Source: Pyxicephalus adspersus
Lineage: Eukaryota > Chordata > Amphibia > Anura > Pyxicephalidae
Length of the DNA: 64,000 nt
Assembly (NCBI RefSeq): GCF_032062135.1
Contig: NC_092859.1
Span: 110,763,058 to 110,827,057 of the forward strand
Direction of reading: 5' to 3'
Shown: in pieces, positions 1-11,639 of the stretch
Layout of the letters: each line of letters begins with the position of its first letter
Position numbering within the stretch: position 1 is the first letter of the stretch
Notes under the pieces: model-generated
What the model saw: only the letters and a program-made list of their open reading frames with translations
Database searches by the model: none
What the model was told of the DNA's origin: nothing
Program-made: the position numbers and the translations under genes

Positions 1-927
1 GGTTTTCATTTTTGCATATATCATGTGATGCTTACATTTTATAAATACAGAAAAAAAATAAAGCCAAGAAACAGGTGTCAAAACATTGCACACAAAATGA
101 AATCTTTAATTACACTGCAGATCCAAACTGGATTCCTTATTTAGTTACCTATTACTAATATTATTTAGTTACCTATTTAATGCTAAGCATTGCATTATAT
201 TAGTTAGTAAGGTTCATTTAAAAATGTTTGCATATCACGTACATGACATGATTTTATAGGAGCTGTGTTGCAATGTGTTTTACATAAGCTGCAGAGCATT
301 GTGGATGCAATTCTGGAAAAAAAATTCTTAGAATATGTCTTCTGTTGTCTTCATAAAATGTTGTGACCTTGATACATACACATAAACAGACATATAGTAC
401 CTACACACAGATAATGAAAGCATCAATGTCCATCCTGCCTGTGAGGAATCCCTACCACTAGTACAGTCTCCTCCTTCCACAGCTAAAGACTGCTGTACAT
501 TTCACATGTAGACATGCTAGCAATGATTGCAGATAAGGGGGAATTCTTGTAGTGCACATTGGTTGATTTTTAAGGACAGTACACAATAAAAGAACACAAA
601 CACCATAGAGCTATAATGTAAATGGTCTCCAATTAAAGCAAACCATGTTTTATGACTTTGCATTTTGGCTGTGTTGAATAGCACAACCCATTGCTTGTGG
701 TGTGAATACATTCTTACATTGACCTGATAGTTTAACATTGAAAATATAGAACATATTTTCATGAACCAGCAATCTGTTATTCTTTTAAAAAGTTTCATTC
801 AATTTTTGGCAATAGCCAACAAAATACAGGGTGTTGAATATGTAACCTAATGTTTATTTTTAACTTATTGTTCCCGACTTTTTCAATGTTTTAATTTAAT
901 GACATTAACAAAATCATGATTATTTAC
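1..927. other. EXOC4 intron, 3' side of the last visible exon
   Basis: AT-rich intronic DNA following the donor at 926-927 (minus strand). I see no coding segment, no clear repeat ends and no RNA gene. The open frames here are short and composition-driven. Confidence 0.7.
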
Positions 928-1106
928 CTTCAAAGATGTACTGGAACTTGTGTTGCTGTAGACTGGCACCCATGGCCTCCTCTATGCCACTTATATCTTT
1001 ATTGAGCCGCACAACAAGTGGATCATAGTCCATGCTCTCGGCATTGGCTACAATGGCGTAGTTCCCTTGCTTGGCCAAAGGAATAAGATAGTGAAAGCAG
1101 TGAACT
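928..1106 (-). CDS. EXOC4: EXOC4 (SEC8) internal exon, sixth and last in window
   Basis: This exon codes for part of the C-terminal region of Sec8, a subunit of the octameric exocyst that tethers secretory vesicles to the plasma membrane. On the minus strand the acceptor is tttcag before A-GTT-CAC and the donor is GAAG|GTAAATA. The first base completes an Arg codon begun in the previous exon, and the exon ends on the first base of a Gly codon. It encodes 59 full codons that include [22 protein letters not shown] and [11 protein letters not shown], which match vertebrate EXOC4 as I remember it. There are no stops. The following exon (expected to continue with the sequence after the YIFEG block) lies to the left of position 1. 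The Sec8 identity is secure. Exact residue numbers (about 785-843 of roughly 974) are my estimate. Confidence 0.95.
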
Positions 1107-3043
1107 CTGAAACAGAACAAACAATAGAAATGTTTTACAAAGCAGCCCATTACTAACTTCCTCACAGCTGTCATTCAAATGTCATTTTCACAATTTTCCT
1201 AATAAATGCTGTAAATATCATGCAGGCAGCACAATATATATACTATTTCCATAAACCACAGTATTAGGGGCAGCTAATGTTTTGTAGCTTAGGGAAAATT
1301 TCATTTATAGTTGCTTTTAAGGATGTGGTGCCAGAGGTCACATTTTCCATAACTCTAGCCATGTTGCTGCAACAGATTTTAATTTACCTGAATGGAGTTT
1401 CTCAAAGATCACCTGAAAAATAGAGACTGTGATTGATGCCTTCACAGTACACTCTGTTCAGTCTGTTAATTTCAAGCAGCAAGAAAGAGAATTCTCTTAT
1501 GAAAGCCTGACTCCCTGGGTCGCACACAAAATGTCAGATGCCTCTCAGCCTAGAACATTTCACACAGGCTTTGGAGACGCTTTTCCTAGATTAACTTTTC
1601 AGAAACCTCCCTATTATATGGAACTTGTAATAGAAATCTTTTGGGGAATGACTGCAGCAATCTGCACTTTATGTGTAAACACAACTTTTATCCTAATTAA
1701 TCCTTTTTTTTATATTTCAATCATTTAGGGCATGATGACTTTTAGATGACTTTTTAGATATTATTATTACTATTATTACACAGAATTTATATAGTGGCAA
1801 CATAATACACAGCGCTGTACAAAGTCTGTAATCATGTCACTAGCTGTCCCTCAAAGGGGCCCACAATCTAATGTCCCTACCACAGTCATATGTCTTTAAT
1901 ACAGTCCAAGGTCAATTTTTTTGCCAGAAGCCAATTAACCTAACTGCATGTTTCTAACCTGCAAACTCCATGCAGATAGTGTCCTGGCAAAGATTCGAAC
2001 CTGGGACCTAGCGCTGCTAGAGTTAGAGGCTAGAGTGCTACCTCTGAGCCACCTGCTTCATCACTTTTACGATTTCTCCCATTTTTTGCTACTTATTTTG
2101 TTACTTCTGTTAGTAAAAAAGACCCTACTTGGTTGGAGTCAGGTGGGCCGGAGTGCACTGTCCTCCCTTTTAGTAACTCTGCAACTCAAAGGTCCAGCAA
2201 TTTCAAAGACCTTTCTTTTCAAAGGAGGACCTGTGGTGCACCCTATACACTTTTTTTGTGTTTGCACTTTTTTGTTCACAATGCACTCAGGACAGTGATC
2301 ATGTAATTGCTATTTGTACAAGGTAGTAGCTGAGTTTGAAAAGTCTTTGGTACAAATAATGGATGTATATCCATCATGGCTATCAATGTTTAAATAAAAG
2401 TTACAGTAAAGTCCACTACTAGAAAAATGTTTAAATCCTTCATTGGCACCTTGATTACAAAAGCATTATTTGAATGTGGTACCTATCAATTTTTGTTTAA
2501 AAGTAGTATAATCAAGTTTGCAATAGTTAAAATACTAGTTTGAGTGATAAGTCATATCTCCCCTATAAAAAGAATGATTTCAACTGTGTAATTGATATTC
2601 TTACTATACTCCAAAAATCCTTGCTTGGAAACATGCACTGAATAATCCTAGTTGGAGTTTGCTGCTACCTTTGGTTAGAAAGATTTACTCCGACTTAATG
2701 TTAAGGTGACAAAGGTTTCAACATACAGCATGTGAAGCAAAATACATAACACAAACAGAACATTGACAACTTTTATTTCTGTCTATGCTTCTGTTGATGG
2801 TTTTTCCTTCACTTCTTGTATGGTGAAACTTCCTTCAAGTGAAAGGAAGTGGAAATATCACCAATATCCCCACACAATAGTAAAAACATGACATTGTAAC
2901 TAAACATTACATTTTAATTTAGTTTTTACTGGGGCTAAAAATCATAACAGTGATTTTTAAAAGGAGCAAGAGATATGTGTATTTGTATAACTAAAAAAAG
3001 GTCTGTTTTGTAACATAAACTTGTGGAAAGAAATCTAACATAC
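1107..3043. other. EXOC4 intron (1937 bp)
   Basis: A short intron between the exons at 3044-3185 and 928-1106. It contains one reverse-oriented tRNA-headed SINE (1761-2059). The remainder is AT-rich and unremarkable. Confidence 0.75.
1761..2059 (-). mobile_element. tRNA-headed SINE, reverse copy
   Basis: It reads in reverse as the same family as the full copy at 22701-23025. The tRNA-like head is at the high-coordinate end (complement of gagtgctacctctgagcc), a box B-like segment is present (reverse of attcgaacctggg), and the tail has TGTACAGCGCTG, atatag and TATTAT repeats at the low-coordinate end. It is diverged and non-coding, and it is antisense to the chain of plus-strand copies. Confidence 0.7.
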
Positions 3044-3185
3044 CTGACTTCCAAATGCAAAACCAGGAGGCAACGGTCAGACATATCTAGGAAGGATTTG
3101 GCCAGCTCATTCAGTGTCTGCAATATCATTTCAGAAACAGCAGGGATATCCACACTGGAAAGACTGTCCGAACCAGGAGACATTG
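3044..3185 (-). CDS. EXOC4: EXOC4 (SEC8) internal exon, fifth in window
   Basis: A 142-nt exon of the exocyst tethering subunit Sec8. On the minus strand the acceptor is tacattgtag and the donor is GTCAG|GTATGT. Its first two bases (CA) complete a Ser codon started by the T at the end of the upstream exon, and its last two bases (AG) start an Arg codon completed by the next exon. It encodes a variable serine-rich start ([10 protein letters not shown]), then the conserved helical stretch with [15 protein letters not shown] and LLVLHLEV. The serine-rich linker is the part that I expect to vary most between species. The helical stretch matches vertebrate EXOC4 closely. The intron to the next exon is short (1937 bp). 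There are no stops or frameshifts. Confidence 0.94.
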
Positions 3186-4373
3186 CTACAATGTAGAGAA
3201 AAGAAGATATTTTGTTTACAAAGATAGCTATCCGTTCCTCCAACTGTTTCAAATAGCTGCTGAACCCATTTAGAAACACATATATCATTTTCTATTAATA
3301 AAAAAAAAAAAAAGCACGTAAATTGTTAGTATTAGATGTAAAATGAAAGCGGTACAATTAACAAAAGCAGGCTTGTTAAAACACAACAAAAACAACGGCA
3401 CACACTTCCATTAAATAATTCAGCATGTAACAAGATAAAATCAAATCACATATGTTTAAAAGTCTGTGAACATTTATTAACATGTAAACCCTAACAATGA
3501 ACCTTTTTTATTTGCTCCTTTTGATAATGATACATTATTTGTAAACCCTAAAAAATATGCTTCCATTATTGGCTCCATTTGTTAATTATACTATTGCAAA
3601 GTATTTTTTCAGTTTTTTAGGTAAAAAAAAAATCATAGAAATGTACAATTGTCCTGTGCCACACTTCCTGTGTTATCTCAAGGAGACTTTAGTGATTATA
3701 ATATTCAATAATATTCGGAGATGAATCAAAAATATGCATTGGCCAAGTAGATCATGCTAGAACTCTTTTTCAGTGCTCCTTCAATGCAACAAATGAAGAT
3801 AACTTTCTGAAGAAAACAAGTGAATTTTTATACTTTAAATATTACAAAGATGGTCTGTCAACTATATAGGAAAGTTAAAACCTGATTGCACATGGTTTTT
3901 TATTAGTGAAGTCCTTGCAATTATCATTTTTTCAGATAATTAAAAAAAATCTCTTTTTGGGTTTAAAAAAAGCAATTTAGTGTTTAGCTTCTTCCATTAA
4001 TATCTACGTCAAATGATTTGTTCAGATTGTCTAAAGGTTAAGGTGTAACAAAACATGGGGGCTGGGTATACAAAACCATGTAGTAAAACCTAGAGACACA
4101 GAGCAGAAATGGCTGTGGCTTAACTGAACAAACATGGGAACTGAAGTCCCCGATTTAAAGGTGTAGAACAATTAATTGTGTAAATTGTTGTTATACAGGT
4201 AGTCCCTTGGTTAAGGACATCCAACCTATGGACGCCTTCTAGATACAAATAGGGCTTCGCTGTGCAGAATGGAGGCTGGAGGGGGCGGTTTGCATGACTT
4301 ACAGAAGAAATCTTTTGTTAAACACAGCTGAGGCTGATCTAAGGGGGTCAGCCCTTTCTACAGCCCCTTGTAA

Positions 4374-4705
4374 AGCTGCGTACACACGGCAAATTTTTCT
4401 CTCCCGATAATCGGTATTGGCCAATTATCGGGCGAAAATCTGCCGTGTGTACAGTCGGTCGTCGTCCATCGTCCGACGACCATCCTGGCGGATCCATGGA
4501 CGATGGACGACGACCGATCCTAATGAAAGGGAAGTGGGAGAGCACGCAGCAGGGTGCCGCTCCGTCGCTCTCCCCCTCCCCTCTCCATAGAGCATGAACG
4601 GTGCTGTATGTACAGCATCGTTCATGCATCGTGGAGTCTTTTCTCGTTGGAAAGGATCGTGAAAGATCCTTTCCAACGAGAAAAATTGCAGGTGTGTACG
4701 CAGCT
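4374..4705. mobile_element. Harbinger-like MITE, copy 1
   Basis: The terminal inverted repeats are AGCTGCGTACACAC and GTGTGTACGCAGCT. It is flanked on both sides by TAA (4371-4373 and 4706-4708). The undisturbed Tigger-like copy at 42.75 kb reads cttgtaactcttta at this point, which shows a single TAA before insertion. A 3-bp TWA duplication is the mark of PIF/Harbinger elements, so I infer that class. It carries a 20-bp hairpin near its right end and no coding sequence. Confidence 0.75.
4639..4684. repeat. perfect 20-bp inverted repeat inside MITE copy 1
   Basis: The arms 4639-4658 (TTTTCTCGTTGGAAAGGATC) and 4665-4684 are exact reverse complements with a 6-nt loop (gtgaaa). The same structure in reverse orientation occurs in MITE copy 2. 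Confidence 0.9.
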
Positions 4706-4789
4706 TAACTCTTTAACCTCCCTGGCTTTCAGCTTTAATTCAGTGAATTGAACAAAAAGATTGCATAAAAATGAGAGGAACTAAAGCCT

Positions 4790-6040
4790 TTTTTTAACAC
4801 AATCACTTCATTCCAGGGGTTCAAAGTTATTAGACAAATTATGTAATCATGAACATCACCAGATGCTGGGTTTCCTCCTTTTTATTGCTCTGCCAGGCCT
4901 TTATTGCAGCGGCTTTCAGTTGCTGTTTGTTTGTGGGCCTTTCTGTCCGAAGTTTATAGTCTTCAGCAAGTGAAATGCATGCTCAATTGGGTTCAGATCA
5001 GGTGAGTGACTTGGCTATTCAAGCATATTCCACTTCTTAGCTTTATTAAGTTCCTGAGTTGCTTTGGCTGTATGTTTTGGGTCATTGTCCATCTGTATTA
5101 TGAAACACCTCCCAATCAATGTGACTGCATTTAGCTGGATTTAAGCAGACAGTATGTCTCTGAACACCTCAGAATTCATTCAGCTGCTTCTGTCCTGTGT
5201 CACATCATAGATAAACACTAGTGTCCCAGTGCCACTGGCAGCCATGCACGCCCAAGCCATCACACTGCCTCCGCTATGTTTTACAGATGATGTGCTATGC
5301 TTTGGATTGTGAGCTGTACCACGCCTTTTCCATACCTTTTTCTTGCCATCATTTTGGTAAAGGTTGATCTTGGCTTCATCTGTCCAAGTAATGTTTTTCC
5401 AGAACTGTGCTGGCTTTTTTAGTTGTATTTTTTTTTTTTTTTTTTTTAGCAAAGTCCAATCTAGCCTTTCTATTCTTGAGGCTTATGAGTGGCTTGCACC
5501 TTGCAGTGCACCCTCTGTTATTACTTTCATGCAGTCTTCTCTTTATGGTAGACTTGGATATCGATACGCCTACTTCCTGGAGAGTGTTTTTCACTTGGTT
5601 GGCTGTTGTGAAGGGGTTTCAATTCACCATGGAAATGATTCTGCAATCATCCACCACTGTTGTCTTCTGTGGACGTCCAGGTCTTTTGGCGTTGCTGAGT
5701 TCACCAGTGCTTTGTTTCTTTCTCATGATGTACCAAACTGTAGATTTTGGTACTCCTAATGTAGCAATTTCTCGGATGGGTTTTTTCTGTTTTTGTAGCT
5801 TAAGGATGGCTTGTTTCACTTGCATGGAGAGCTCCCTTGACCGCATGTTGTCTGCTCACAGCAAAATCTTCCACATACAAGAACCCCCCCCCCCCCAAAT
5901 CAACTCCAGGCCTTTTATCTGCTTAATTGATAATGATTTAATGAAGGAAATGCCCACACCAACCCATGAAATGGCCTTTGAGTCGATTGTCCAATTACTT
6001 TTGAGCCCCTGAAATGTAGTGATTGTGTAAAAAAAAAAAA
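4790..6040 (-). mobile_element. Tc1-like transposon, degraded
   Basis: The terminal inverted repeats are about 48 bp. The left end reads TTTTTTTAACACAATCACTT and the right end, reversed, reads tttacacaatcactac followed by atttcaggggctcaaaag. A TA follows the right end at 6041-6042. The transposase remnant lies on the minus strand between them. A C-run at 5884-5896 and an A/T-run near 5430-5447 are expansion sites. The exact left terminus is uncertain by a few bases. Confidence 0.8.
4960..5846 (-). pseudogene. Tc1-like transposase, dead, DD34E signature still visible
   Basis: It reads from MRSRELSMQVKQAILKLQ at 5846 downward. The N-terminal part has the paired helix-turn-helix (PIREIATLGVPKSTVWYIM) and the GRPQKT linker (the GRPR-like hook). 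A frame change follows near 5610 and another in the A-run near 5430-5450. The catalytic part is in one frame: WTDEAK with the first Asp at 5378-5380, MDNDPKHTA with the second Asp at 5087-5089, and NPIEH with the Glu at 4982-4984. That leaves exactly 34 residues between the second Asp and the Glu, which defines the Tc1 DD34E group. Stops interrupt this region, one of them (Trp to stop) between the second Asp and the Glu. It is therefore a fossil. The plus-strand open frame over it is a shadow. Confidence 0.88.
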
Positions 6041-6193
6041 TACGCCAGGGAGGTAATGACCAAGACAAACTCTGCAGTTGTTTCTTTTTGCATGTCAAAG
6101 CACAGTTTGCTCCAGAAGTTAATAAATATCTAGGCTCCATAAAGTTTTTTTTTTTGCTTTGTTTGTGATTACCTCAGTGAGGGTTGTATACTG

Positions 6194-6710
6194 CAGGCAT
6201 GTCCAAAGTCCAGCCTGGGGGCCCACTGCGCCCCATGTTTAGATTTCCACTGGCCCGCAGCCTCTGTCATAAAATCAATAATATGCAGCCCCCCAGCACT
6301 GTTGACCACAATATAAAATACATGCGTACAAAAAAGCTATTTGATATTTCATTAGAGTTGATCAACTGCCTTGCAATTATCGTCTCACTACTTGGCGGGC
6401 ATTATCGGCATAAGGTGAGTCCCCGTGTGTGCACAGGGAATCAGCTACGTCATTATTGTGGGCATAAGCTGTGCGGGACCCGCACGCACCATGCTCACTC
6501 ACATTCCAAAACTGTGCTCCGCATGGAGCCTGCACTGACACCGGACTCCCTTCACAGGGAATCCCTCACTTCACCCGGTTGGGTGTGTGCTGTGTGGGAA
6601 CCGCGCAGGCTAGGCCCACACTAACCCTGAGTACGTGCTGAATGGTCAGCCCCCACACATTTTCACCTAACCAAATCTAGCCCTCTTTGCAAAAAGTTTG
6701 GACACCCCTG
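6194..6710. mobile_element. hAT-like non-autonomous element with 8-bp target duplication
   Basis: The ends are CAGGCATGTCCAAAG and TTTGGACACCCCTG. The flanks GTATACTG (6186-6193) and GTATACAG (6711-6718) match at 7 of 8 bases. The unfilled site in the 42.75-kb copy reads ttatacag, so an 8-bp hAT duplication is well supported. The interior is moderately GC-rich, without a coding domain that I recognise. Confidence 0.8.
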
Positions 6711-8984
6711 GTATACAGTAACAGACACCATGCTGCCTAATAATATGTTGGGACATCTGTCCTAATTGCATTTATTAAAATAATGTACCTGCTCTGACTT
6801 ACATACAAATTCAACCTAACAACAAACCTACAGTCCCTATCTCATATGTAACTCGGGGACTACCTATATGCTCAATTCAGACCTATCACCAAAATGTTTA
6901 CTTTACAAAAAAGGGTAGATAACTGCAGCAGTAAAGACATAATTGGAGTGCAGAGCATCCTGGAATACCTATTGTCATACAAAAAAAGCTTCTGGCAGCT
7001 CATTCTGCCCGAGATCAGGCATGCGCAGAAGGGGGCTTTTCCCTACATGGGAAAAAAATGCTGATCTCGAGCATGCATAGTGAGATTTTGAAGTAGGGTA
7101 ATAGTTTAGGATTGTTTGCTTATACATGTTTAAATGTTGTTGTAAACACTGTTTTCATGAGTGCTTGTTGGCATGTTCTTTCTTCTTGGTAGACATTGTA
7201 TATCTTCCTTTCACAAAAAATATACACATTACACCTTGATATTGTATACATGCTTACACTCCCTCAAAAATGAATGAAGAACAACTAGGTTGTTGGAAAG
7301 AAAGCACTAGATTCAGCAATTAGAAACAGACAACAAACACTGTCAGTAGGATGTATGCAATTGCAAATATTAGTTGTGTCTATGTACTGTATAGATACAC
7401 CTTAATATAGTGAAAGGGGATTTAATTGACAGATGATGAAAAGCACAAAGGGACAATGTCTGATTCATCCAGAGTGAAACGTAGAAAAGTTGAACTGAGA
7501 ACAAAGTGTAAACTACTGTCAAAGGCACAGAAGAAGCAAATGTTTGTTTTTAATTATCTTGGTGTTTGAGTCAAACTTTACTAGGAACCATTTCAGATTT
7601 CTAGCTCTGTGTAACTCATAATTCATTCATTATGTCTAATAATATTATTAATTGGGTTTCTTAGGAAACATGACAGTAACCATTAGCATTCCATATTCTA
7701 TCTTTTCTAGTTGAGAAAATGCAAAACTACAATATATGTTTTGAAATTAGTTTCACTGTATTTTGTGACAATAAAATAAATTAGGCAATTATTGTTTAAA
7801 TTATAGAGAGATAAAGAAGCAAAAAATAGTACTACTAATAATAAAAACAGTACTAGATGAATTTTGTAAAACTGAAAAGCAACATTCTGCTATTATGGGT
7901 AAGATCCAGTTGTGGGTAAGCTTGGACATTCTAGCTAACCAGCAGTGAATAGTGTCAGTAGAAGGCTTCCATGGGCTTAAGCATCATTACCAATTTTATC
8001 TTTTGCTCTGCTGTGCATACTAGGATATATATTGTAGAAGGGTAGTAAAATATTTACAACTAATAAAATGTCTAGTCTAGTACATTACAGCTGCATACAA
8101 TACTAAAAGAATCCTAAAACAATACCAAAAAACAATGTCCCTACAAACTAACAATATAGTGAAACAGTATCTTATACAAAGGGCTGCAACTGATTTTGCC
8201 ACCTAATGTCATAAGTTGCAACAATCATGTGCTATTTCAGTCCCCATTTTTTTCCTTGACATGCAAAGATTTCTTCAGTTTCAAAAAATTAGTAGTATTT
8301 TATGACAACTAGACAATGTGAATCTTTTTCTGCTCTATAGGACCATATAAAAAAGCAATTTTTAGTAATTTAAAGTAACTAACAGTAAAGAAATGGATGC
8401 GGATATTAGACATTGTCCTCACTGAAGGGAAAATCTGCTTGAGACAAGCCAAAGAGTCATGTTTGTATCATGTGTTTTTTAATCTCTTATGTTAACCATA
8501 CCAAGTAATGATAACTAATTGACCATATTTTGTTTGGGTTGTCATTTAGCATTGACTTTTGGTAATGTTTAATGAATATATTTTCCAGCATATTAAAAAA
8601 TGTGTCTTAAAATGGCAAAATTTCACTAAAATGGCATTTATGTGGGGAAATCTGAAGTTGATCTGGTTTTGCATGGGATAAACACAATACTTTGTCAATA
8701 AGTAATGAATGATCTGCCTGGGTACAGTTTCATAAATCATGGGACGAAATTTGCATACATATATCCAATAAAAGGCTTGCTGTATACTTGTAACGTTAAC
8801 TGAAATGGAAACAAAATATGGATACTCTGAAAACATAATTATCAAACATGCATGCAGTTTTACCCATGATACAGTGGAGATTCCATTAAATAAGAGTAGT
8901 GATAAGCAGCACCCACTATCACTTCAGTAAACAGTGATGATTGAGAGAGTTCAGACTGTCACCTGTGATAAAAAGCCCACTAAA

Positions 8985-9145
8985 CACTCTATTAGTTTTT
9001 CATTTGCTGAATTAATGTTCTTTACGGCCCGTGTGTGCCGCTTGTTTAATGAATTGTCTCGTTAAAACTGCCTGCAGTGCTGTTGGGCTGCGTCTGCTTC
9101 AAGGCATAAATTCAGACGAGAAATGAGCCATTGTAAAGAGGACAT
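8985..9145. other. candidate conserved noncoding block
   Basis: This block has balanced composition and complex, homopolymer-poor sequence (for example ctttacggcccgtgtgtg, gaattaatg and taatgaattg motifs), unlike the surrounding AT-rich DNA. No repeat ends or coding frame are visible. The idea that it is a conserved element rests on appearance only. Confidence 0.22.
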
Positions 9146-9812
9146 AACTCCTCTGGATTTGTACTTCTATGATTGTGCAGCTCCAGGAAAAAATGAAATA
9201 TTCGTAAAAACAAAGATTTCTAAAATCAAGCTTGCCATTTGTATGCTTTAAAACTTCATGGTCTGCCAGTGTAGATACAGAAATACCTACAACGTGATCT
9301 GAAATATAGTTCTGCAATTGATATCCACAAGACAGCTTCTACCTTTTCTCATCTCTCTCTTAATAGCATTCAGGCCAGGGTACATTGTTGGCCATATTTT
9401 TATATTACTAAAAGGGTGATCCACTTTTTTATCAGTAGCAATGAGTAATGATTCTTAAAAGTAAAAGTACCTTGTTTAAAAAATGTCCAGCCAAAAAAAA
9501 ATATATAGATTTACATAGCTTTAATGATTTGATTTTGTATATGCTGCTTTCTGTAATGTATACATCATCTCCCCAAGGAAATCCAACAAGCAAATTATAA
9601 GCGTTTTTTATATGAAAGATGAATGGAATTCTTAATTCCAGCAACACAGTAAGAACTGTTTTTTGTGAACTGCTTGACTGAATATGTTTTGGGAAGAAAA
9701 AAATGGCGGATTTAATTTATTATTTAGCAAAGGGCTAGTGGACACTGGTATTTGAGATTAGTTTAAACTTTTTTTTGTTTTATACACATAAATGTGAAAG
9801 CAAAGATGTTCT

Positions 9813-9946
9813 GGGCAGGGTCCTCTCCTCGTCATGTGTCTGTATCTGTCACTTGCAACCCTATTTAATGTACAGCGATGAACTATTTGTTGTTGCATTG
9901 TAAACACTGTTTATTATTAATAATATTAATTATAATAATAATAAAG
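9813..9946 (+). mobile_element. SINE 3' part
   Basis: It has gggcagggtcctctcctc, tgtctgtatctgtcacttgc and tatttaatgtacagcg, followed by an ATT/TAA-rich tail. It matches in reverse the block at 26081-26178 and shares the tgtacagcg tail with the 22.7-kb SINE family. Confidence 0.6.
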
Positions 9947-11639
9947 GCAATATATATTTAAATTATATGTAAAAAAGTATAGTTACCAGGCACTGGGCAC
10001 TTCAGTACGAATAGCTTTCAAATGAAAGATACAGAAAAGCGGTGTAGATTGTGATCGCTCAAGGGCAAGGTTCTCCCCCTATAGTTTATTTCAGTTACTG
10101 TGTGTTTTTAGAAATTGTCTGTATTAGTACTCTCTAAATCATTAATAATAATTATATTTTTTTACAGTTAAACGTTGTATTGTGAGAACAACTAGGGGAA
10201 AAAATCACTAGGGGGAAAGTAGAACTGTTTTTACATTGTCTGGGACCTTCGTTTCCCATTATTTTTCTGACAGATATAAATTCATTCCTGCATATAGGGG
10301 CTATCATTCTTATATACCTTTTCATACTATAGTGCCAGACCATTTACAAGATTCCATATTGTATGCCATGTGAAATAAACACATGACAATAACCAATAAA
10401 AATATAGATTGTAAATCCAAACCCTTGTAAAAAAAAACATTTGTGAATTAACTGGACTGCATAGCAATATGAAGATATTTTCTTATCTTTATTTTTAGGG
10501 GACTTTTTATTTAGCAGCGAATCTGACATTCACCTAAACATTCCTTGGTTGAGTCCACATGTTTTAATGCCAGCACATGATCATCTACAAGTGAAGGTTT
10601 CAGGGAATGACAGATTCAATGCTTTATGAATAGACCCCTTAATGTTCTAAGTAATACTGAGGAATTGTTGTCATATTGAGCCCAATACAATACAAATCGT
10701 AAAGAACTTGGTATATAGATGCATGTACAAGAATCTGATACAGATTTGGCTGAAATACTTTTCTGCTACAAACACAATGCATAAGGTTTATTTAGCAAAA
10801 TGATCAATTTACATAAATAATCACATATTCCATTGATCAAGTCTTTGTTACTATACTATATACCTATACTGTATGGGAAAGGTTTTAATTCGAAATTTCA
10901 AAAAAGTTAATCGATTCAAAAAGGTCTCAAAAGTGAGTAACCATATTATAGCTTATAGCCCTTTTTCTCATGGCATCATAATACATTCTCTCTAAACGTG
11001 CTAGTTAAACATGGTACAGCTACTAAAACATGATTCTCTCTGCTTTGAGAGTGGAAACCTGCCAATTTAGCTGAGGGTATGCAGAGATGAGATTACACAT
11101 AAGGAGGATCTTCCTTCCAGCATTAAAGTTTCTTTAAAAAAAAATCTATGAAACAAGGTTCTGTTGGAAGACTTTTAAGACCTGGTGGCATATAGACATC
11201 ACCTGAACCCTGTCTATAGTTTTTTTTTCCCAACAAACCTACTGTGACTGATTAAACCAAGATTAACACCTAAAACATTAAGGGGATCTTGATATACTAG
11301 AGAGGTACCATAACACCTTTTCAAGCAAATACTCATCCATAATGCATATTCTATTCTTCTAGGCCCTCTCCAAGCTCTGAACCTGTTGAGTAGTAGTGAC
11401 AATCTATCTAAACTATGTTAGTTTGTGCTGTGGAATGGGAAATAATTATATTTATATAATTATATTTATTAAAATAAAGTCATAATTTAAGCTGTAACAC
11501 CATAGTGTAGGACTTTGCCAGCAGGTGTGTAATATTTACTAAATATTATTTTCCTCTATGTAATCTCTTATCTACAGTACGTGGCATACAAATGTGCTTG
11601 ATGGTGCATTTTTTAGAACCCATTATATATTATATATTT

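Larger units (their letters stand above)
4717..6053. mobile_element. TAA-flanked element with CCTCCCTGGC ends, carrying a Tc1
   Basis: The ends are CCTCCCTGGC and GCCAGGGAGG, with TAA on both sides (4714-4716 and 6054-6056). The empty site in the 42.75-kb copy supports insertion here. Only about 70 bp on the left and about 13 bp on the right belong to this outer element. The rest is a Tc1 element inserted in it. The ends resemble an abundant ranid-frog repeat that I recall. The TAA duplication fits a Harbinger-like class. Confidence 0.6.
4196..6866. mobile_element. Tigger-like (TA target) DNA element, split by three insertions
   Basis: The left end is CAGGTAGTCCCTTGG after a TA at 4194-4195. 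The right end is the inverted counterpart (ctcggggactaccta) before TA at 6867-6868. The near-uninterrupted copy at 42747-43243 matches its pieces in order, which shows that 4374-4705, 4717-6053 and 6194-6710 are later insertions. The TIR and TA duplication suggest the Tc1/mariner-Tigger group. No transposase of its own remains, so it is non-autonomous. The Tigger assignment is from memory of TIR style. Confidence 0.7.

Noticed and set aside
5407..6012. A 201-codon open frame on the plus strand
   Set aside because: It lies exactly antisense to the Tc1 transposase remnant, begins in a T-run and spells no known domain.
6184..6624. A 146-codon plus-strand open frame
   Set aside because: It falls inside the hAT-like element 6194-6710 and has no transposase motif. 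It results from the GC-rich interior.
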